From the NCBI RefSeq assembly GCF_001638985.1, contig NW_017265169.1, forward strand, positions 154,377 to 218,376: a stretch of 64,000 nucleotides of DNA, read 5' to 3'. The position numbers and the translations under genes are program-made. The notes below the pieces were generated by a model that saw only the letters and a program-made list of their open reading frames with translations, was not told where the DNA came from and did not search any database. Shown piece after piece: positions 51,878 to 63,454 of this stretch; within the stretch, counting starts at the first letter, position 1; each line of letters opens with the position of its first letter. Source of the stretch: Phycomyces blakesleeanus NRRL 1555(-). Lineage: Eukaryota > Mucoromycota > Mucoromycetes > Mucorales > Phycomycetaceae.

Positions 51878-52335
51878 GAGTCAAACTCTTTATTTTAGCA
51901 CACACACACATATATATATGGCAGTGAAAGTTATTACATTAAGACATTTTCAAGAAAGAGTGGCAAGGAATATATATATAATATAAAATGTAATTTAATG
52001 TACTAAACGTGAAGACCAGCTGTCAAGATACAAGAAAGTAAAATTTAGAAAAAGGAGTGCACATTAACAAACATGTTCTTGTGGGTTAAAGAGAAAAGAT
52101 AGTGAAAATTGAAGCTTTTTTTGGCTTTTGTTTGTAACAAACATGCATACGAGAAATGAAAGGAGTGCAAGTATAAAGAGGAGTATTTTTGTTGTTGTTG
52201 TTTTTGTTACTAAATTAATGAATATTTTTTTAGACACAGTAAATATATAAGACAGAGATAAAGTTATACACAAGAAGAAATGAATGGAAGGGTAAGTTAA
52301 GGAGGATGCTTTTTTGAACACTTTTTGTTTTTGGT
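51237..52335. other. Intergenic, about 1.1 kb
   Basis: This separates the 3' ends of the convergent ALMT-type and Kelch-BTB genes. No gene is seen. Besides the ACGC tract listed separately it holds an (ATA)n tract at about 51848..51878. Frames of 83-85 codons have noncoding composition. Confidence 0.6.
51419..51450. repeat. (ACGC)n microsatellite
   Basis: Eight perfect GCAC/ACGC units in an AT-rich 3' flank. The unit is GC-rich and stands out from the AT-type microsatellites of the window. Confidence 0.85.
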
Positions 52336-54423
52336 TTATCGCAAAGTGGCTGGAACTGGTCTCATTGTGGGACTTGAAGGCTGGGTATTTGACCTTGAGG
52401 CGGATTTGGCCATCCGCCGAGGTGAGTACAAATAAGACATAGGGCCAAAATCGGAAGGATCTGTAGACATGGACCGTGCTGGAATCATGACAGGCTGCAT
52501 TGCTCGTCGGATACCAAAGAATGGAGTTGAAGTAGGACTAGAAGCTGATGGTGAAATGGGCGCCGTTTCGTCCGATGAAGAATCCATACTAAACGATCTG
52601 GAGAAATAGGTATCATCATGTGAAGGTCGACTAACAAGTGATGAGAATCCAGGAGACATGGACCCATTTGAAGGTGAAGGTAGAAAACTAGACTCTGCTG
52701 TATCAAGTCCTGTCAAACCACCCGGCTGATTGACCGCTTCATGAAGTACTTTTCTTGAACTCAGCATTACCCGTAATGCTCGGACCTGAAGTGAAATTTG
52801 GTAAGTCAAAGCAGCAGTCTCATAAATAAGCCTTGCAGTAGTAATTGTGAGATTCTGGTGCATAGCATGTGTAGCGAGCTCTTTGAGACGAGGAACTTGG
52901 TACATATCAGCCAAGATCAACAGGCGAGACAGGATCTGAGGATTCTGTTGCTGGGCTGTCATCAAGTGACCAGTGTAGATGAATTGTAAAAAGGCCACTG
53001 CAACAGCATGATTCTCTGGGAACCGCAGATAGCATCTTTCCTGATTTGATGCAGTTCGAGGTTCTTCTTGGGACATCAGTTTGGCAAAAAATGGCCATCG
53101 ACAAGACAGAACAGCAGAATTGACAGGCACCCACACATTATCGCTCGTCAACAATTCAGAGTCCGCCACCATGGTTTCGTTCAGCATTTCGAGTCCGATA
53201 GCTTGTGCAGTACTGGAGTAGATTGCGTGTGGAAGAGGATATATCCCGTAAGATTCGAGATCAACAACAGTAAGATGCTCAAAATTCATTCGTCTCCCAT
53301 GATAGTCTTTAAGCAAATCTTGAGATTTGTTACCAAGTACATACACTTTTCTTCTATCCTCATGCAGGAAACCCTGATTCCATGAACCAGTGTTCAAAGC
53401 AGATCCAGCATCAATACGTCTCCATGTTAGGTTAACTAGGTTAAGCGCCCAGATATGAAATGCATGTTGAGTGGGAGACAAGTAGGTACCAATGAGAATA
53501 AAATGGTGTCCGATAACTCGTCCAGTTGGAAATCGCAGTCCAGGTGGCAACACAGAGCCCGACATTTGGGTAGACCGGTCATGATATTCGACAGTGGCCT
53601 GGGTGCGTAGAGGATAGAGAAGCTGAAGATCTCGGGTGACATTTGTGAAATTATAGTTGGAATACACACACATTGTGAGATCTACGTCAAGGGTCGGGTC
53701 ATTGCTTGCCATTGTTTCGGCTGCTGTGAGAGAAAAGTTCTTCTTTGGTTTCTCTGGGTAATACAAAGCGCTTTTGAACATTGCAATATCTTTTGTGGGA
53801 GGACAGAATGCGATTGCGCGGTACGTTCCATAGGGTTTATCGAGAGGACTGCACTGTACCCAAGCAAAGGTAATGAGATCGAACACACTTATCTCATGTA
53901 CATAACGATTGCCAACATCTTGCCCACCCATAATAATTAACTTGTCATTGGCGCAAACTGACAAGTGAGCATAGCGCGCTTGCGGTGTAAACAGACTTGG
54001 TCGTACTTCACATGTAATCCATGAGAGAGATTTTGTGTCAAATAAACACACATCCCTGAGGGAACATATATTTTCATTTTGTTCAAGGCGTTTTCGACTA
54101 GAGGCATATCCCATTCCACCAAACAGAACTAGGTATTGGTTTTTGTGAACACTCATTGAATGAAAGTGCCGTGGCTGTGGTGGATGGGCAGAGTCGGGTG
54201 CGGCAAAATGACGAGTCCACACATAGGTATTGAGGTTGAGAATATAGAGGTGATTGGTAATTTGGTGGTTGGTGGCCAGTCTTCCTCCAAATACATATAC
54301 CGCATTATTGACAAATGTGGTAGATGCACCGACAAGGGCAGGGGGTATATCACCCGTGGTTTGGCGTGTCTCGGTGGTAAAGTCAGCTAGTGATGGACGA
54401 TAAGGTGTCCTGGTGGCTGACAT
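52336..54423 (-). CDS. Kelch-repeat protein with BTB domain (intronless)
   Basis: A single open frame of 695 residues without introns. Kelch-type beta-propeller repeats fill about the first 400 residues (AVYVFGGRLATNHQITNHLY, YLVLFGGMGYASSRKR, KLIIMGGQDVGNRYVHEI, KVYVLGNKSQDL). A BTB/POZ fold follows at about 430-570 (VPVNSAVLSCRWPFFAKLM, YLRFPENHAVAVAFLQFIYT, LSRLLILADMYQVPRLKELA). The last 110 residues are Ser/Pro/Thr-rich and disordered. Kelch-BTB proteins usually recruit substrates to cullin-3 ubiquitin ligases; in fungi several act in polarity or signalling. The gene is on the minus strand and its start ATG lies in the first Met context (MSATRTPYRPSL). Confidence 0.9.
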   Translation of the reverse strand: MSATRTPYRPSLADFTTETRQTTGDIPPALVGASTTFVNNAVYVFGGRLATNHQITNHLYILNLNTYVWTRHFAAPDSAHPPQPRHFHSMSVHKNQYLVLFGGMGYASSRKRLEQNENICSLRDVCLFDTKSLSWITCEVRPSLFTPQARYAHLSVCANDKLIIMGGQDVGNRYVHEISVFDLITFAWVQCSPLDKPYGTYRAIAFCPPTKDIAMFKSALYYPEKPKKNFSLTAAETMASNDPTLDVDLTMCVYSNYNFTNVTRDLQLLYPLRTQATVEYHDRSTQMSGSVLPPGLRFPTGRVIGHHFILIGTYLSPTQHAFHIWALNLVNLTWRRIDAGSALNTGSWNQGFLHEDRRKVYVLGNKSQDLLKDYHGRRMNFEHLTVVDLESYGIYPLPHAIYSSTAQAIGLEMLNETMVADSELLTSDNVWVPVNSAVLSCRWPFFAKLMSQEEPRTASNQERCYLRFPENHAVAVAFLQFIYTGHLMTAQQQNPQILSRLLILADMYQVPRLKELATHAMHQNLTITTARLIYETAALTYQISLQVRALRVMLSSRKVLHEAVNQPGGLTGLDTAESSFLPSPSNGSMSPGFSSLVSRPSHDDTYFSRSFSMDSSSDETAPISPSASSPTSTPFFGIRRAMQPVMIPARSMSTDPSDFGPMSYLYSPRRMAKSASRSNTQPSSPTMRPVPATLR

Positions 54424-55652
54424 TATAGAAGATAGTGTATATAATATAGGATCGAGTAATTACAATAAAAGGAAAGGAGAAAAAGAACAAAGAAGGGAAG
54501 AAGAGAAAAAGAAAAACAGAAAGAGCGTGAAAGAGAGAGAGAAAGAGAGAAAGAGAGATAGGGAAAAGAGAGAATGTATAAGATGGTAAGACATAATAAA
54601 GAGATAGAGGTCGTTCCATTTGGCGTATATGTGTCCCTTCTTTTCTAACTGTGTGACAGGACAAGATCTATTTTGCTTATCAGAAACTTCAGATTTAGTG
54701 CCTAAACTCCTTTTCTGGCATTGTCAAGTGTGATATCGTGGTGCAATTATAACAAACTCGACAGGACAAGTTACGATTTACCTTTTTGATCTTCTAGATT
54801 TCCTATAAGATACCTTTGTCCCTCCAACCAGTTTAAATTACGAACAACTTATCTTTCAGACAGCACAGACCGTCAATTGTAACTCGTAGCACTCGTACAA
54901 CAGGACCTACATCACATGTATAAAAAGGTACCCAACTTCCTTACAAGTCTACTCCAAAGTATAAGGATCAAGCTATACACAAAAAAAAGCATATTAAATT
55001 GCGTAGCTATTGTTAGTTACTAATCAATTTTTCAGGTAAGAACGCTTGCAGCTAAAAAAAATATCTTAAAGACAAGCAATATTTAAATCGATGTGCTTTC
55101 ATCATAGTCATTATTAACTCCTTTAAGCCGAGAATATTAAAGCTTATCATGGAATTAAATAACATATATATATATATATGTATATGCTCTTTATATCGCC
55201 ATAATAAATTTATAGTATAAAAGAATATCTAAAAGAAAACCTATTTCCAGGAATTCAAACCGAATAAAGCCATACAATATGTTCCAGTTGTGCTAACTCG
55301 TGAGAGAATTTAACACTAGATTCGCGTTTTTTCAAAACAAACTCAAATCCTGTTTTCTTCATATTTAGTTAGCCCAATTATTGCTAAACCTGCAAATATC
55401 GCAATATTCTTAGGAATGGCACAATATTGGAAACGGCGTTTATAAATTTCGCGAGTTTAATCTTAATAAGTCGTGAATGTTTAATTTGAAATCACAAAAA
55501 CGGTACTATTGCCACTGAAATTTATTCTTTTCTTTTTTTTTTAAAAAAAAAATCACAAACTCTGGGCATGTGATGTCATCGAAATCGTTTACAATGCACA
55601 GACAACCTCTTGCTACTTTCAAAGTCTATCGAACGCGAGGATCTATTTGACA
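54424..55652. other. Intergenic, about 1.2 kb
   Basis: This separates the divergent starts of the Kelch-BTB gene and SKI8. The left part is purine-rich on the plus strand (GAAAGAGA units, about 54480..54560) and probably forms the Kelch-BTB promoter and leader. No conserved frame was found. Confidence 0.6.
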
Positions 55653-57158
55653 ATGGTATGTTGATATTTCATCACGATCGTTGTATGTTCATACCTGCTG
55701 CTTCTATTGTTACTCTAGCCTACTACCTATATCCCCACCATTGTGAATGATGATGGTACTGGATCGAACATTTTATTGATTTATTGATTTATTTTTAATT
55801 TTTGACTGATCTATTTCTTCATTTTAGCCCACAACGATGGAATTTGGGATGTTGCATGGTCGAAAAATACAAATTATGTAATCACTGGATCAGAGGATTC
55901 TACTGTCAAATGTTGGTGAGTCTCTTATTGTATTACACTCTAATAAAGATTGTACATTCACACGAAAAGTATATAAATATTTATCTATGTATAATTCCAA
56001 TAAACGCATTATCTTAGGGATGGTACATCAGGAGAATTACAGTTTGATCTCGAGGGACATTCTTTGGGGGTAATATCGGTTGATGTGACTCAAGATGGAA
56101 AACGTGGGTAACCAAATAATATAGTTGTGTGCGTGTGTGTGTGTGTATTTTGAACTTATTTTTTTTTGTCCTCCATTATTACGACATATATATACATATA
56201 TATAAAGGTCTTGCATCTTCATCGATAGATTCAACTATAAAAATTTGGGATCTTGAGAATAGTGGTGCTCTTTTGAATACAATCACGGCTTCATCTCTTG
56301 AAGCGTGGACCGCTAAATTCAGCCCTGACGGCAGATTTGTTGCGACAGGCTCGCACAACGGAGAGCTCCACCTTTACAATGTCGAGTCTGGCCAAAAGGC
56401 TCACACTTTTGCTACAAGGCAAAAGTTCTTGATGTGCACTGCCTATGTAATGAGTCTAATTGATAAGATTTTTTCTTTTCGTTAATGATAACCTAACCTC
56501 TTTGTTATACATGTGTATGTGTGCATATCTATTAGAGCCCAGATGGAAAATATCTTGCTGGCAGCGCAGAGGATGGCACTATCTATGTGTTCAATGTAGA
56601 AACCAATCAACTCGCGCACACACTCTCATGTAACCATCCACAACCTCCAAAAGAAAAAAATCATGTACACTATGTAAATATTAATCTTGTATTTGTATTC
56701 TGTACATTTTTTATAGCTCATGCATTGGCTGTCCGCACTTTGGCCTTTGCACCAGACAGCCGTACACTTATCAGCGGTAGCGACGATAAGTGTATTTATG
56801 TTCATGATGTTGAACATGGACAGCTTGCTTCAGCATTGACTGGCCACAGTGCTTGGGTTCTTTCTGTTGCCGCCAATCCCGATATCAGTAAACAACAATT
56901 GGCTAGCTCTGGGTCAGATAAAAAAGTCAAGATCTGGGATCTCGCAATGCGGTCTGTAATAGAGACACAGGAGGTTCATTCGGATCAGGTAAATATATAT
57001 ACAAGCGCTCACACAGTCAATCAAATCATTGCATATTTTAATAACATAATATATATAAAAAGGTGTGGGGTGTTGCATGGAATCCTGAAGGAACCAAGCT
57101 AGTATCTGTATCCGACGACAGATCTGTCAAGTGGTTTGCTAGCAGTGGATCTTCATAA
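55653..57158 (+). CDS. SKI8: WD40-repeat protein SKI8/REC14
   Basis: Subunit of the Ski complex, which feeds mRNA to the cytoplasmic exosome; in some fungi also needed for meiotic break formation. Eight exons: 55653..55655 (only the ATG), 55719..55755, 55828..55915, 56018..56103, 56208..56446, 56536..56629, 56717..56988 and 57063..57158, giving 304 residues, the family length. The start is MPTTYIPTIVNDDAHNDGIW. WD repeats: ITGSEDSTVKCWD, LASSSIDSTIKIWD, YSPDGKYLAGSAEDGTIYVF, LISGSDDKCIYVHD, LASSGSDKKVKIWD and VSVSDDRSVKWF, closing a seven-bladed propeller. Intron 4 uses a GTGGGT donor. The ATG-only exon is inferred from frame and family start; the rest is secure. Confidence 0.9.
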
Positions 57159-57398
57159 TAATTCTATAAGCATGCATCCTTTGTTATTGTTATTTCTCAA
57201 AGTATGAGAAGATAATAATAATAATATTAGGGGTAATCTCCATACTTTATGCAAAAGCGGAGCCTGTATGCCATTTTTACTGTAGCAAATGAATCAAACA
57301 ACTTTGTATAAAAAGTACTGTAAAACGCCAAAAAAAAGTAATACAAATCCAGTATTGAATCTCTCTCAAGCCTTCATTTCTTCATGCCATCCAGAATT

Positions 57399-59381
57399 AT
57401 GGCAGACGATCCTAATCATGTCATCAATGCTACACTTGGCTCAGTATATAAGCTTATACTAGCCATTCCTGGGTCTAATATTGCCTTGACATATATCAAA
57501 ACTGCCTATCAACACGATCCTTTCCGTATAGTGCTCGAGCTGTTTTTGGTTTTTTTTGCTCTCAAATACATGCTATCAAAGAAGTACAAACCTCATGACA
57601 ATGCAGTCAAACTAACAGAAAAAGTAGAGTTTACATACAGAAAAATGCCTATAAGCAATCCCTGGCTCAATAGATATTAATTAGCTGCTTTATTTTATGC
57701 TTGATGCTTTCCATTTGATTTTTGCAGGAAGTCGATGACCTTGTAGAAGAGTGGCAACCGGAACCACTGGTACCCACCCTCAGCTCTTTTGATAAATTCA
57801 ACCTCAAAAACTCTCAGCAAATTAATGGACCTCAGTCAGTCAAGCCAAAGGTGGCTGATCATTCAAAACCCCTAATGAACTTAGCTACTACAAACTACCT
57901 GAATTTAGTTTCGTCAGAACAGATACGGACTAAAGCCATTGAAACACTAAAGAACTATGGTGTAGGCTCATGTGGTCCACCTGGTTTCTATGGTACAATT
58001 GATGTTCACATGGATCTTGAACATGACATAGCACAGTTTTTGGGTACTGAGCAAGCAATTATCTATGCGCAAGGATTTTCAACAATTTCATCTGTTATTC
58101 CTGCATTTTCTAAGCGTGGTGATTTACTGGTAGTGTAAGTATATATCCACTTAAAATTGACCCCTGTGCTGTTTTGTTTATTACTCATTCATTGCTTTAA
58201 GTGATGAAGGGGTCAATTTTGCTGTCCAGAAAGGTGTCCAGATCTCTCGATCAAATGTGAGGTGGTTTAAGCACAATGACATGGATGACCTTGAACGTGT
58301 TCTTGAAGATATTCGAACAGAAGATGTACTGGTAAGACGTACTTCATTATGTTATTATTTTGGCTGTATACTCAAAAGAAACGAGGGGGATTTATTTGTT
58401 TTGATTTTCTTAGCACAGAAAGAGATTGACACGTCGCTTTATCGTCACGGAAGGTTTATTCGCAAACCAAGGCGACATCGCCCCGCTTGATAAGCTAGTA
58501 AGGTTCTTTTTGCTGATAACGCAAATCATGTTTATCTGAAGAACCTTGTATTTATTTTTTATATAGCTTGATTTGAAGAAAAAATTCAAATATCGTTTAA
58601 TTTTGGATGAATCTCAATCAATTGGTGTATTGGGTAGCAGAGGCGCTGGCCTGACAGATCTATTTAATGTTCCTGTAAGCCTTTTTTTTTTAAAAAAAAT
58701 AAACAAAATAAAATAAAATAATAATAATAATAATAATTGATACAAGCTTAAAGTAACAGCTCGGAATTTTTAATACAACACTAGGCTACTAGCGTGGATA
58801 TGATTGTAGGGTCAATGGCAAATGCTCTTTGTGCATCAGGTGGATTCTGTGCTGGCAATGAAGAGGTTGTAGATCACCAGAGACTTGCTGGAAGCGCATA
58901 TTGTTTCTCTGCTTCAATTCCGGCAATGCTTGCTGTATCTGCTTCTCAAGCAATTTCAATTATTCTTAATCAGCCTTCCTTGCTAGCAGAATTGAATGAT
59001 CGTGCTCGTTCTTTCCGTGTCGTATTGGCTAACAAATCGCTTGAGCCTTTGGTTGATATCCATGTAGGCGATATTGAGTCGCCTTCGCCATTTTTTCATA
59101 TCCGTGCTAAGCTCTCCTTCTTGCGATCTCGTCTGCGAGATTATGAAACGGAGTTTTCTCGAGAAGACGAAGAACAACTCCTGCAGGATGTTGTTGATGA
59201 ATGTGCCTATCAAGGCGTATTGACCACCCGAGCAAAATATGTTTACGATCAAGAACGGGCCTGCCCTAGACCAAGTATCAAAATACATGTCACTATCGGA
59301 CTCAGCAAGAAAGAGAATGATAAGGCAGCTGGTATTATCAAAGCAGCTATCATCAAATCATTCAATAAGTGGAAAAAGTAA
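57399..59381 (+). CDS. LCB1: Serine palmitoyltransferase subunit 1 (LCB1)
   Basis: With LCB2 it forms the first enzyme of sphingolipid synthesis, in the ER membrane. Six exons: 57399..57623, 57728..58134, 58202..58331, 58414..58497, 58567..58674 and 58785..59381, giving 516 residues. An in-frame ATG at 57384 would add five residues (MPSRI). An N-terminal membrane segment ([16 protein letters not shown]) is followed by [86 protein letters not shown] and [17 protein letters not shown]. As in all LCB1 proteins, the pyridoxal-phosphate lysine motif is absent (it belongs to LCB2). It lies 240 bases downstream of SKI8, on the same strand. Confidence 0.95.
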
Positions 59382-60456
59382 GAAGTACACTACATAGGGT
59401 TTTGGTATTATTATTTTTCAAAGTTCACGTTTATCCATCATATCATATCATATTATATCACATTACACTATACTTTACTACTCAATATTGTTTAAATACA
59501 TATATATATATATATGTTCATTTCTATTAATAATAATATTATATAGTGTCATAAAATGCCCCGAAAGTTAAGAACTTTTGAGCCTTTGATAAATTTTCTA
59601 TGTTTGACATCTTAAGGGTAAAACAAGTCTAAAGATTCCTTTTATAGTATCCTAATTCTTAAAGATTGGGAAATTTCTTTTTATATGTTCAAAACGAAGC
59701 TCCTAAAAGCTGGATATATATATATCTTCTTTACTATGTACATACTTTACACTCACTATTGCTAGAGTACCATAGATGTACAATATTTATCAATTGCATC
59801 ATAGACGAAAGATGCACATAATATTTCAGGAAAATTATGTGGGACATACTTTGTTTCAACTGTTTTTTTTTGGCAGACAAAATTTACAATGCTTTATCAC
59901 TTTCTAAGAATATACTATTTTGAGTCCACATTACTTTCTAATAAACACTACAAAAAAAGAGTCCACATAAAATGGCTAGAACATGTACTTTTTAATATAC
60001 TATATAGAATATACCCTAAAAAAGATATTGGGAGATTTTATAGGGCTCGGGATTGTAGCTTCAGTATATTCTATATTTTATTTTCTCTCTCTTATATAAA
60101 GAACTATGGTCCAGCCCAGACCTTTTAAGAGCTTTCATACTTCCAAAAATTAAAGCACAGGGTTACATTTTTATGTTCAAACACGCCTCGCCACAGCTCC
60201 AAGAAAAAACAGGACTTTATTAATAAGCTGACGCAGCAAAAATAAGAGCTAGCTTTTAATAATAATGAAAGGGAAAATGATGTTTACTTCAGTATTACTA
60301 AAAAAAATATGGACGTGATTACTGATATTAGATATATTGGTCTGATATAAAACTAAGAGCCCGAGACGCTATATAGGACTCCACACTAAAAAGACGTTTA
60401 AAAAAACAAGGTAAGGTATACACACGTTTTATTACCCTAAGAATTACCAAACGTAT
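59382..60456. other. Intergenic, about 1.1 kb
   Basis: No gene is seen. Contains TATCA/ATATCAT-type repeats near 59437..59475 and an (AT)n run near 59498. A 79-codon frame at 59889..60128 has no motif. Confidence 0.55.
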
Positions 60457-60606
60457 TTAAACGACATTTATTTTCAAGGAATTCAAATCGAAACATAGTG
60501 AGCTAACCATTTGAAATTCCATCCTTTCCTGGAGTGGTGAATGTGACGGAGTCGCATAGGCAGTGACCATGGAGAGGACAATGAAAAAAGACGTCACGCT
60601 GAGCAT
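60457..60606 (-). CDS. Candidate tiny secreted peptide
   Basis: A 49-residue frame starts MLSVTSFFIVLSMVTAYATP, a good signal peptide with a likely cleavage after AYA, then a short unremarkable tail. The frame can be extended upstream to ATG 60642 (in frame, basic). It may also be the first exon of a longer gene: a GTTAGC donor-like site follows EFQM. It is divergent from the BTB gene 264 bases away, behind an AT-run that could be a promoter. No family is recognised, and it could be chance. Confidence 0.25.
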   Translation of the reverse strand: MLSVTSFFIVLSMVTAYATPSHSPLQERMEFQMVSSLCFDLNSLKINVV

Positions 60607-60870
60607 GATGGTCGTCCCCTTTTGGGTACACGAGTTTTTCACCTTCTTTGTGTGTAGCGCTTTCTCTTTTTTTTTCTTTTATTTTTCTGTACATTGAACC
60701 TCACCAAACGATCTTTTTCTTTTCTTTGGCAAGACAAGATCAGGGCGCTGACTGTAAATATATATATATATAAAGGTAATGGCAAATATTGTCTTAATCA
60801 TGCCTCAGAATCAAACTGACAGATCCCGCGTCTTGTTAGTCTTTTTTTCGTGTATCATATCTATTTCAGC

Positions 60871-61981
60871 ATGTCTACACCTTTACTCACGCATAATCAT
60901 ACTCAATTCCTGAATGGATATCATGGCTCAATGGATTCAATTGACCATTCCTTCCGTGATGCTTCTCCACCCCTTCCGCTGCCGATGCCAATGCCGATGC
61001 TTGGGCAGATCCCGCATCATCAACAAACTTTCTTTCCTCCAATGGTTCCCATTGGGACTCCTATTTTTTCGGATCACAACATGCAGGACTACTGCGACTA
61101 TCTGTATCATGTCGGGTTCTTGCAAGGTAAGCAATCGATTTTAATCCTAGTACTTCGGTCTCACTCCATACTTTATAGGCCAATTCTCGGATATTCATCT
61201 CGTCTTCCCCACACTCCAAAAGTCGTATGCTCTTCACTCGCTTGTTCTCTCACGCTCACCTGCCTTCTTCAGACGACTAAGTCAACCTCACGGGAAAAGT
61301 TTGGAAATAGATCTCGATTTGTCGTCCGAAGCCATCTACACTGTCCTTAGCCATTTGTATCGGCCCCTGAGTTATGGAGATGTGTGCTTTATTGTTAATG
61401 AGAACCCACGTGTTGCATTGGAACTACTAGAAGCTACTGAAGAGCTCGAAATGGAAAGTTTATCTGACATGTTGATTCATTCAATCAACCAACACCTCAA
61501 CCAGATATCTATTTATCATTGGATTCGTCTGTTGCGTTCGTTTACAACTAGCCGAAAAAGATGGACCGAAACACTTCAACACCATCTAGTTCAATATTTG
61601 ACTCACAGGCTAGTTAACCAACTCGAAGCTTTTCCAATTGGTGCAAAGATGACAGGTGGGATCTGTATTGGTCAAAACGAAGCGTTTGGATATATGCCGG
61701 CAAAGACACCTCCATTGCGAGGCATGGTTGAATTGGCTAGAGCTTACTCAATGTTGCCAGAAAGCTATATGAAACTATGTCTAGAACACGAAGATTTGCC
61801 TGTTCAAGACATGATTCAACGCTTTCACTTTGCCAAACAGGTGCTTATGTTCCGAGAGCAGTGCGGAAAGCAAAACATTACGGCTGTCATGCGGTTTGAT
61901 CAAAACCCATGCGTCCTTATTGTTAAAAAAGTGGGTCGTAAGGCAGGGCGATGGGATCTGTCACAGTATGACAAGGTATAA
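60871..61981 (+). CDS. BTB/POZ domain protein
   Basis: Two exons, 60871..61126 and 61179..61981, giving 352 residues; the 52-base intron restores a Gly codon. The N-terminal 70 residues are Pro/Met/His-rich (PLPLPMPMPML). The BTB domain starts at the splice: FSDIHLVFPTLQKSYALHSL, LSRSPAFFRRL, then AIYTVLSHLYRPL and a BACK-like helical part (ALELLEATEELEMESLSDML). A longer C-terminal region follows without a recognised domain. An upstream in-frame ATG at 60850 would add seven residues. The frame ends at GAC AAG GTA TAA; a splice at AAG|GTATAA into a further exon cannot be excluded, but none was found. Confidence 0.82.
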
Positions 61982-62285
61982 CACTCGTATTGCTTATAAT
62001 TATATCCCAAAATAACATTTATATATATAAAGAAGTGGGTTTTGTATCTTTACTTGACCTCATGGACATTTTTTTTGTATACAAAAACCATTTCTCTCAA
62101 AAAAAAACCACTGACAAACTTTGCTCTTGAACTGCATGCCTATATAGCACTGCAAGGGAGTATATGTTCGTGTTCGTGTGTATATGTGTGTATGCTTGTT
62201 TTTTTTGCGAGTGAGTTGGTGGCTGTGTTGTGTTTGTGTTTGTGTTTGTGTTTGTGTGTTTGCTTGTTTTGTGGAAGGGATGATA
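61982..62285. repeat. Short convergent spacer with TGTGTT microsatellite
   Basis: Separates the convergent BTB and F-box/DUSP genes. From about 62222 to 62270 it consists of TGTGTT-type units. Both genes probably end their transcripts here. A frame at 62042..62314 only translates this repeat. Confidence 0.65.
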
Positions 62286-63454
62286 TTAAGGGTATGATAA
62301 TATACTGGTTTTGAAATCATCGAAATAGATCCTCAGTCTAACATACTCTGGCCCATGCAGATCATCTACACAGCCCTGTTTAGTACGCTTGTAAAAACTA
62401 ATTAACTTTTTACCTTCGCTGTATGCCCTTCCTTGTACACCGTATGCCTTCTCAAGATAGTTCCACAGTGTCTCACTCACAATATCAGCATGGGTCTCTG
62501 GGGCAGGTCTGTATTTATCCAAAGGAAGTCGGATATTTGGATCTAACATGCCATTGCTACGAGCCAGTTTGTGATTTGTAATCTTTCCTGGCAACGGTGA
62601 TCCTTCCCCTATATTACATATAAGAAATATGTATAAAACCAAGCAATATATATTTACGTGTGCGGAATAGCATCCAGGTTCGACTCCAAGACTTTTCAAC
62701 GAGATAATGCTTAAGAGACATGTCCTCTCGTCGTAATTCCTGGACGTACAAAAGTTGTTCGGCTTTGCGTCGACGGTCCAAACTCCCTTGCTCGTCTTCT
62801 GTTTTCAATGCTTCCAAAATCCCTTTCACCTTGGCCTCTTCTTGGCCCTCACCAAGCTATCAGGTACATACATCTTCAGAATAGGTCTCAAATATTATAC
62901 ACTAGAACTCTTACCACGCGAGGCTCTCCTTCCTTCTGACAGCCAAAGCAGACCAAATCCCCTGATTCTAAATCAAATTGAACAGGGAACACATCGCCCT
63001 TGTTTGCAGAAAGACAGCCACGGCACACTATACACTGAGTTAAATTATTTTCTTTCGCTTATAAGTTACCTTGGCCATCAGCTGTTGGTGCCATGCTGAG
63101 ATGAGTTGCTGTATTTTCTTTGCAAATTTCACAAAGAGACGGTGCCTTAATGGCAACAGTATACATTGTCCGTTTAGCTTCGCTTGGTTCATCAGCCACG
63201 TCTGAGAGATGGCGACAGAGAGAATTTTGACATGCATAAAGTTGTTTAAAAAGGTCATGCCACGTTGTATCGGGTTTTTTGTAAGTAATTCCGTAGTCGC
63301 GCTCTGCTAGACGTCGATACAAAAGGTCATTGGTAAGAAGAGCGCTGAACTTTTTACAGCTCGAACCCAGTGCAACAATGGAAGGTACATCGAGAATGAG
63401 TGCAATATTAAGAAGCGTCTCGGATGACAATCGCTGTATGGGTGCTTCTGTCAT
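62286..63454 (-). CDS. F-box protein with zinc-ribbon-like middle and DUSP-like C-terminus
   Basis: Exons in transcript order: 63454..63070, 63027..62915, 62856..62658 and 62608..62286, giving 339 residues. The F-box is at about 5-50 (IQRLSSETLLNIALILDVPS, LGSSCKKFSALLTNDLLYR), suggesting an SCF ubiquitin ligase adaptor. The middle has CEIC, CRGC and CFGC pairs that could bind zinc. After a charged helical linker, residues from about 215 resemble a DUSP domain (KHYLVEKSWSRTWMLF, LPGKITNHKLARSN, ETLWNYLEKAYG), a fold best known from ubiquitin-specific proteases. The last exon contains a possible 51-base in-frame intron (after AYSE), so two protein ends are possible. It is convergent with the BTB gene. 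Confidence 0.75.
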
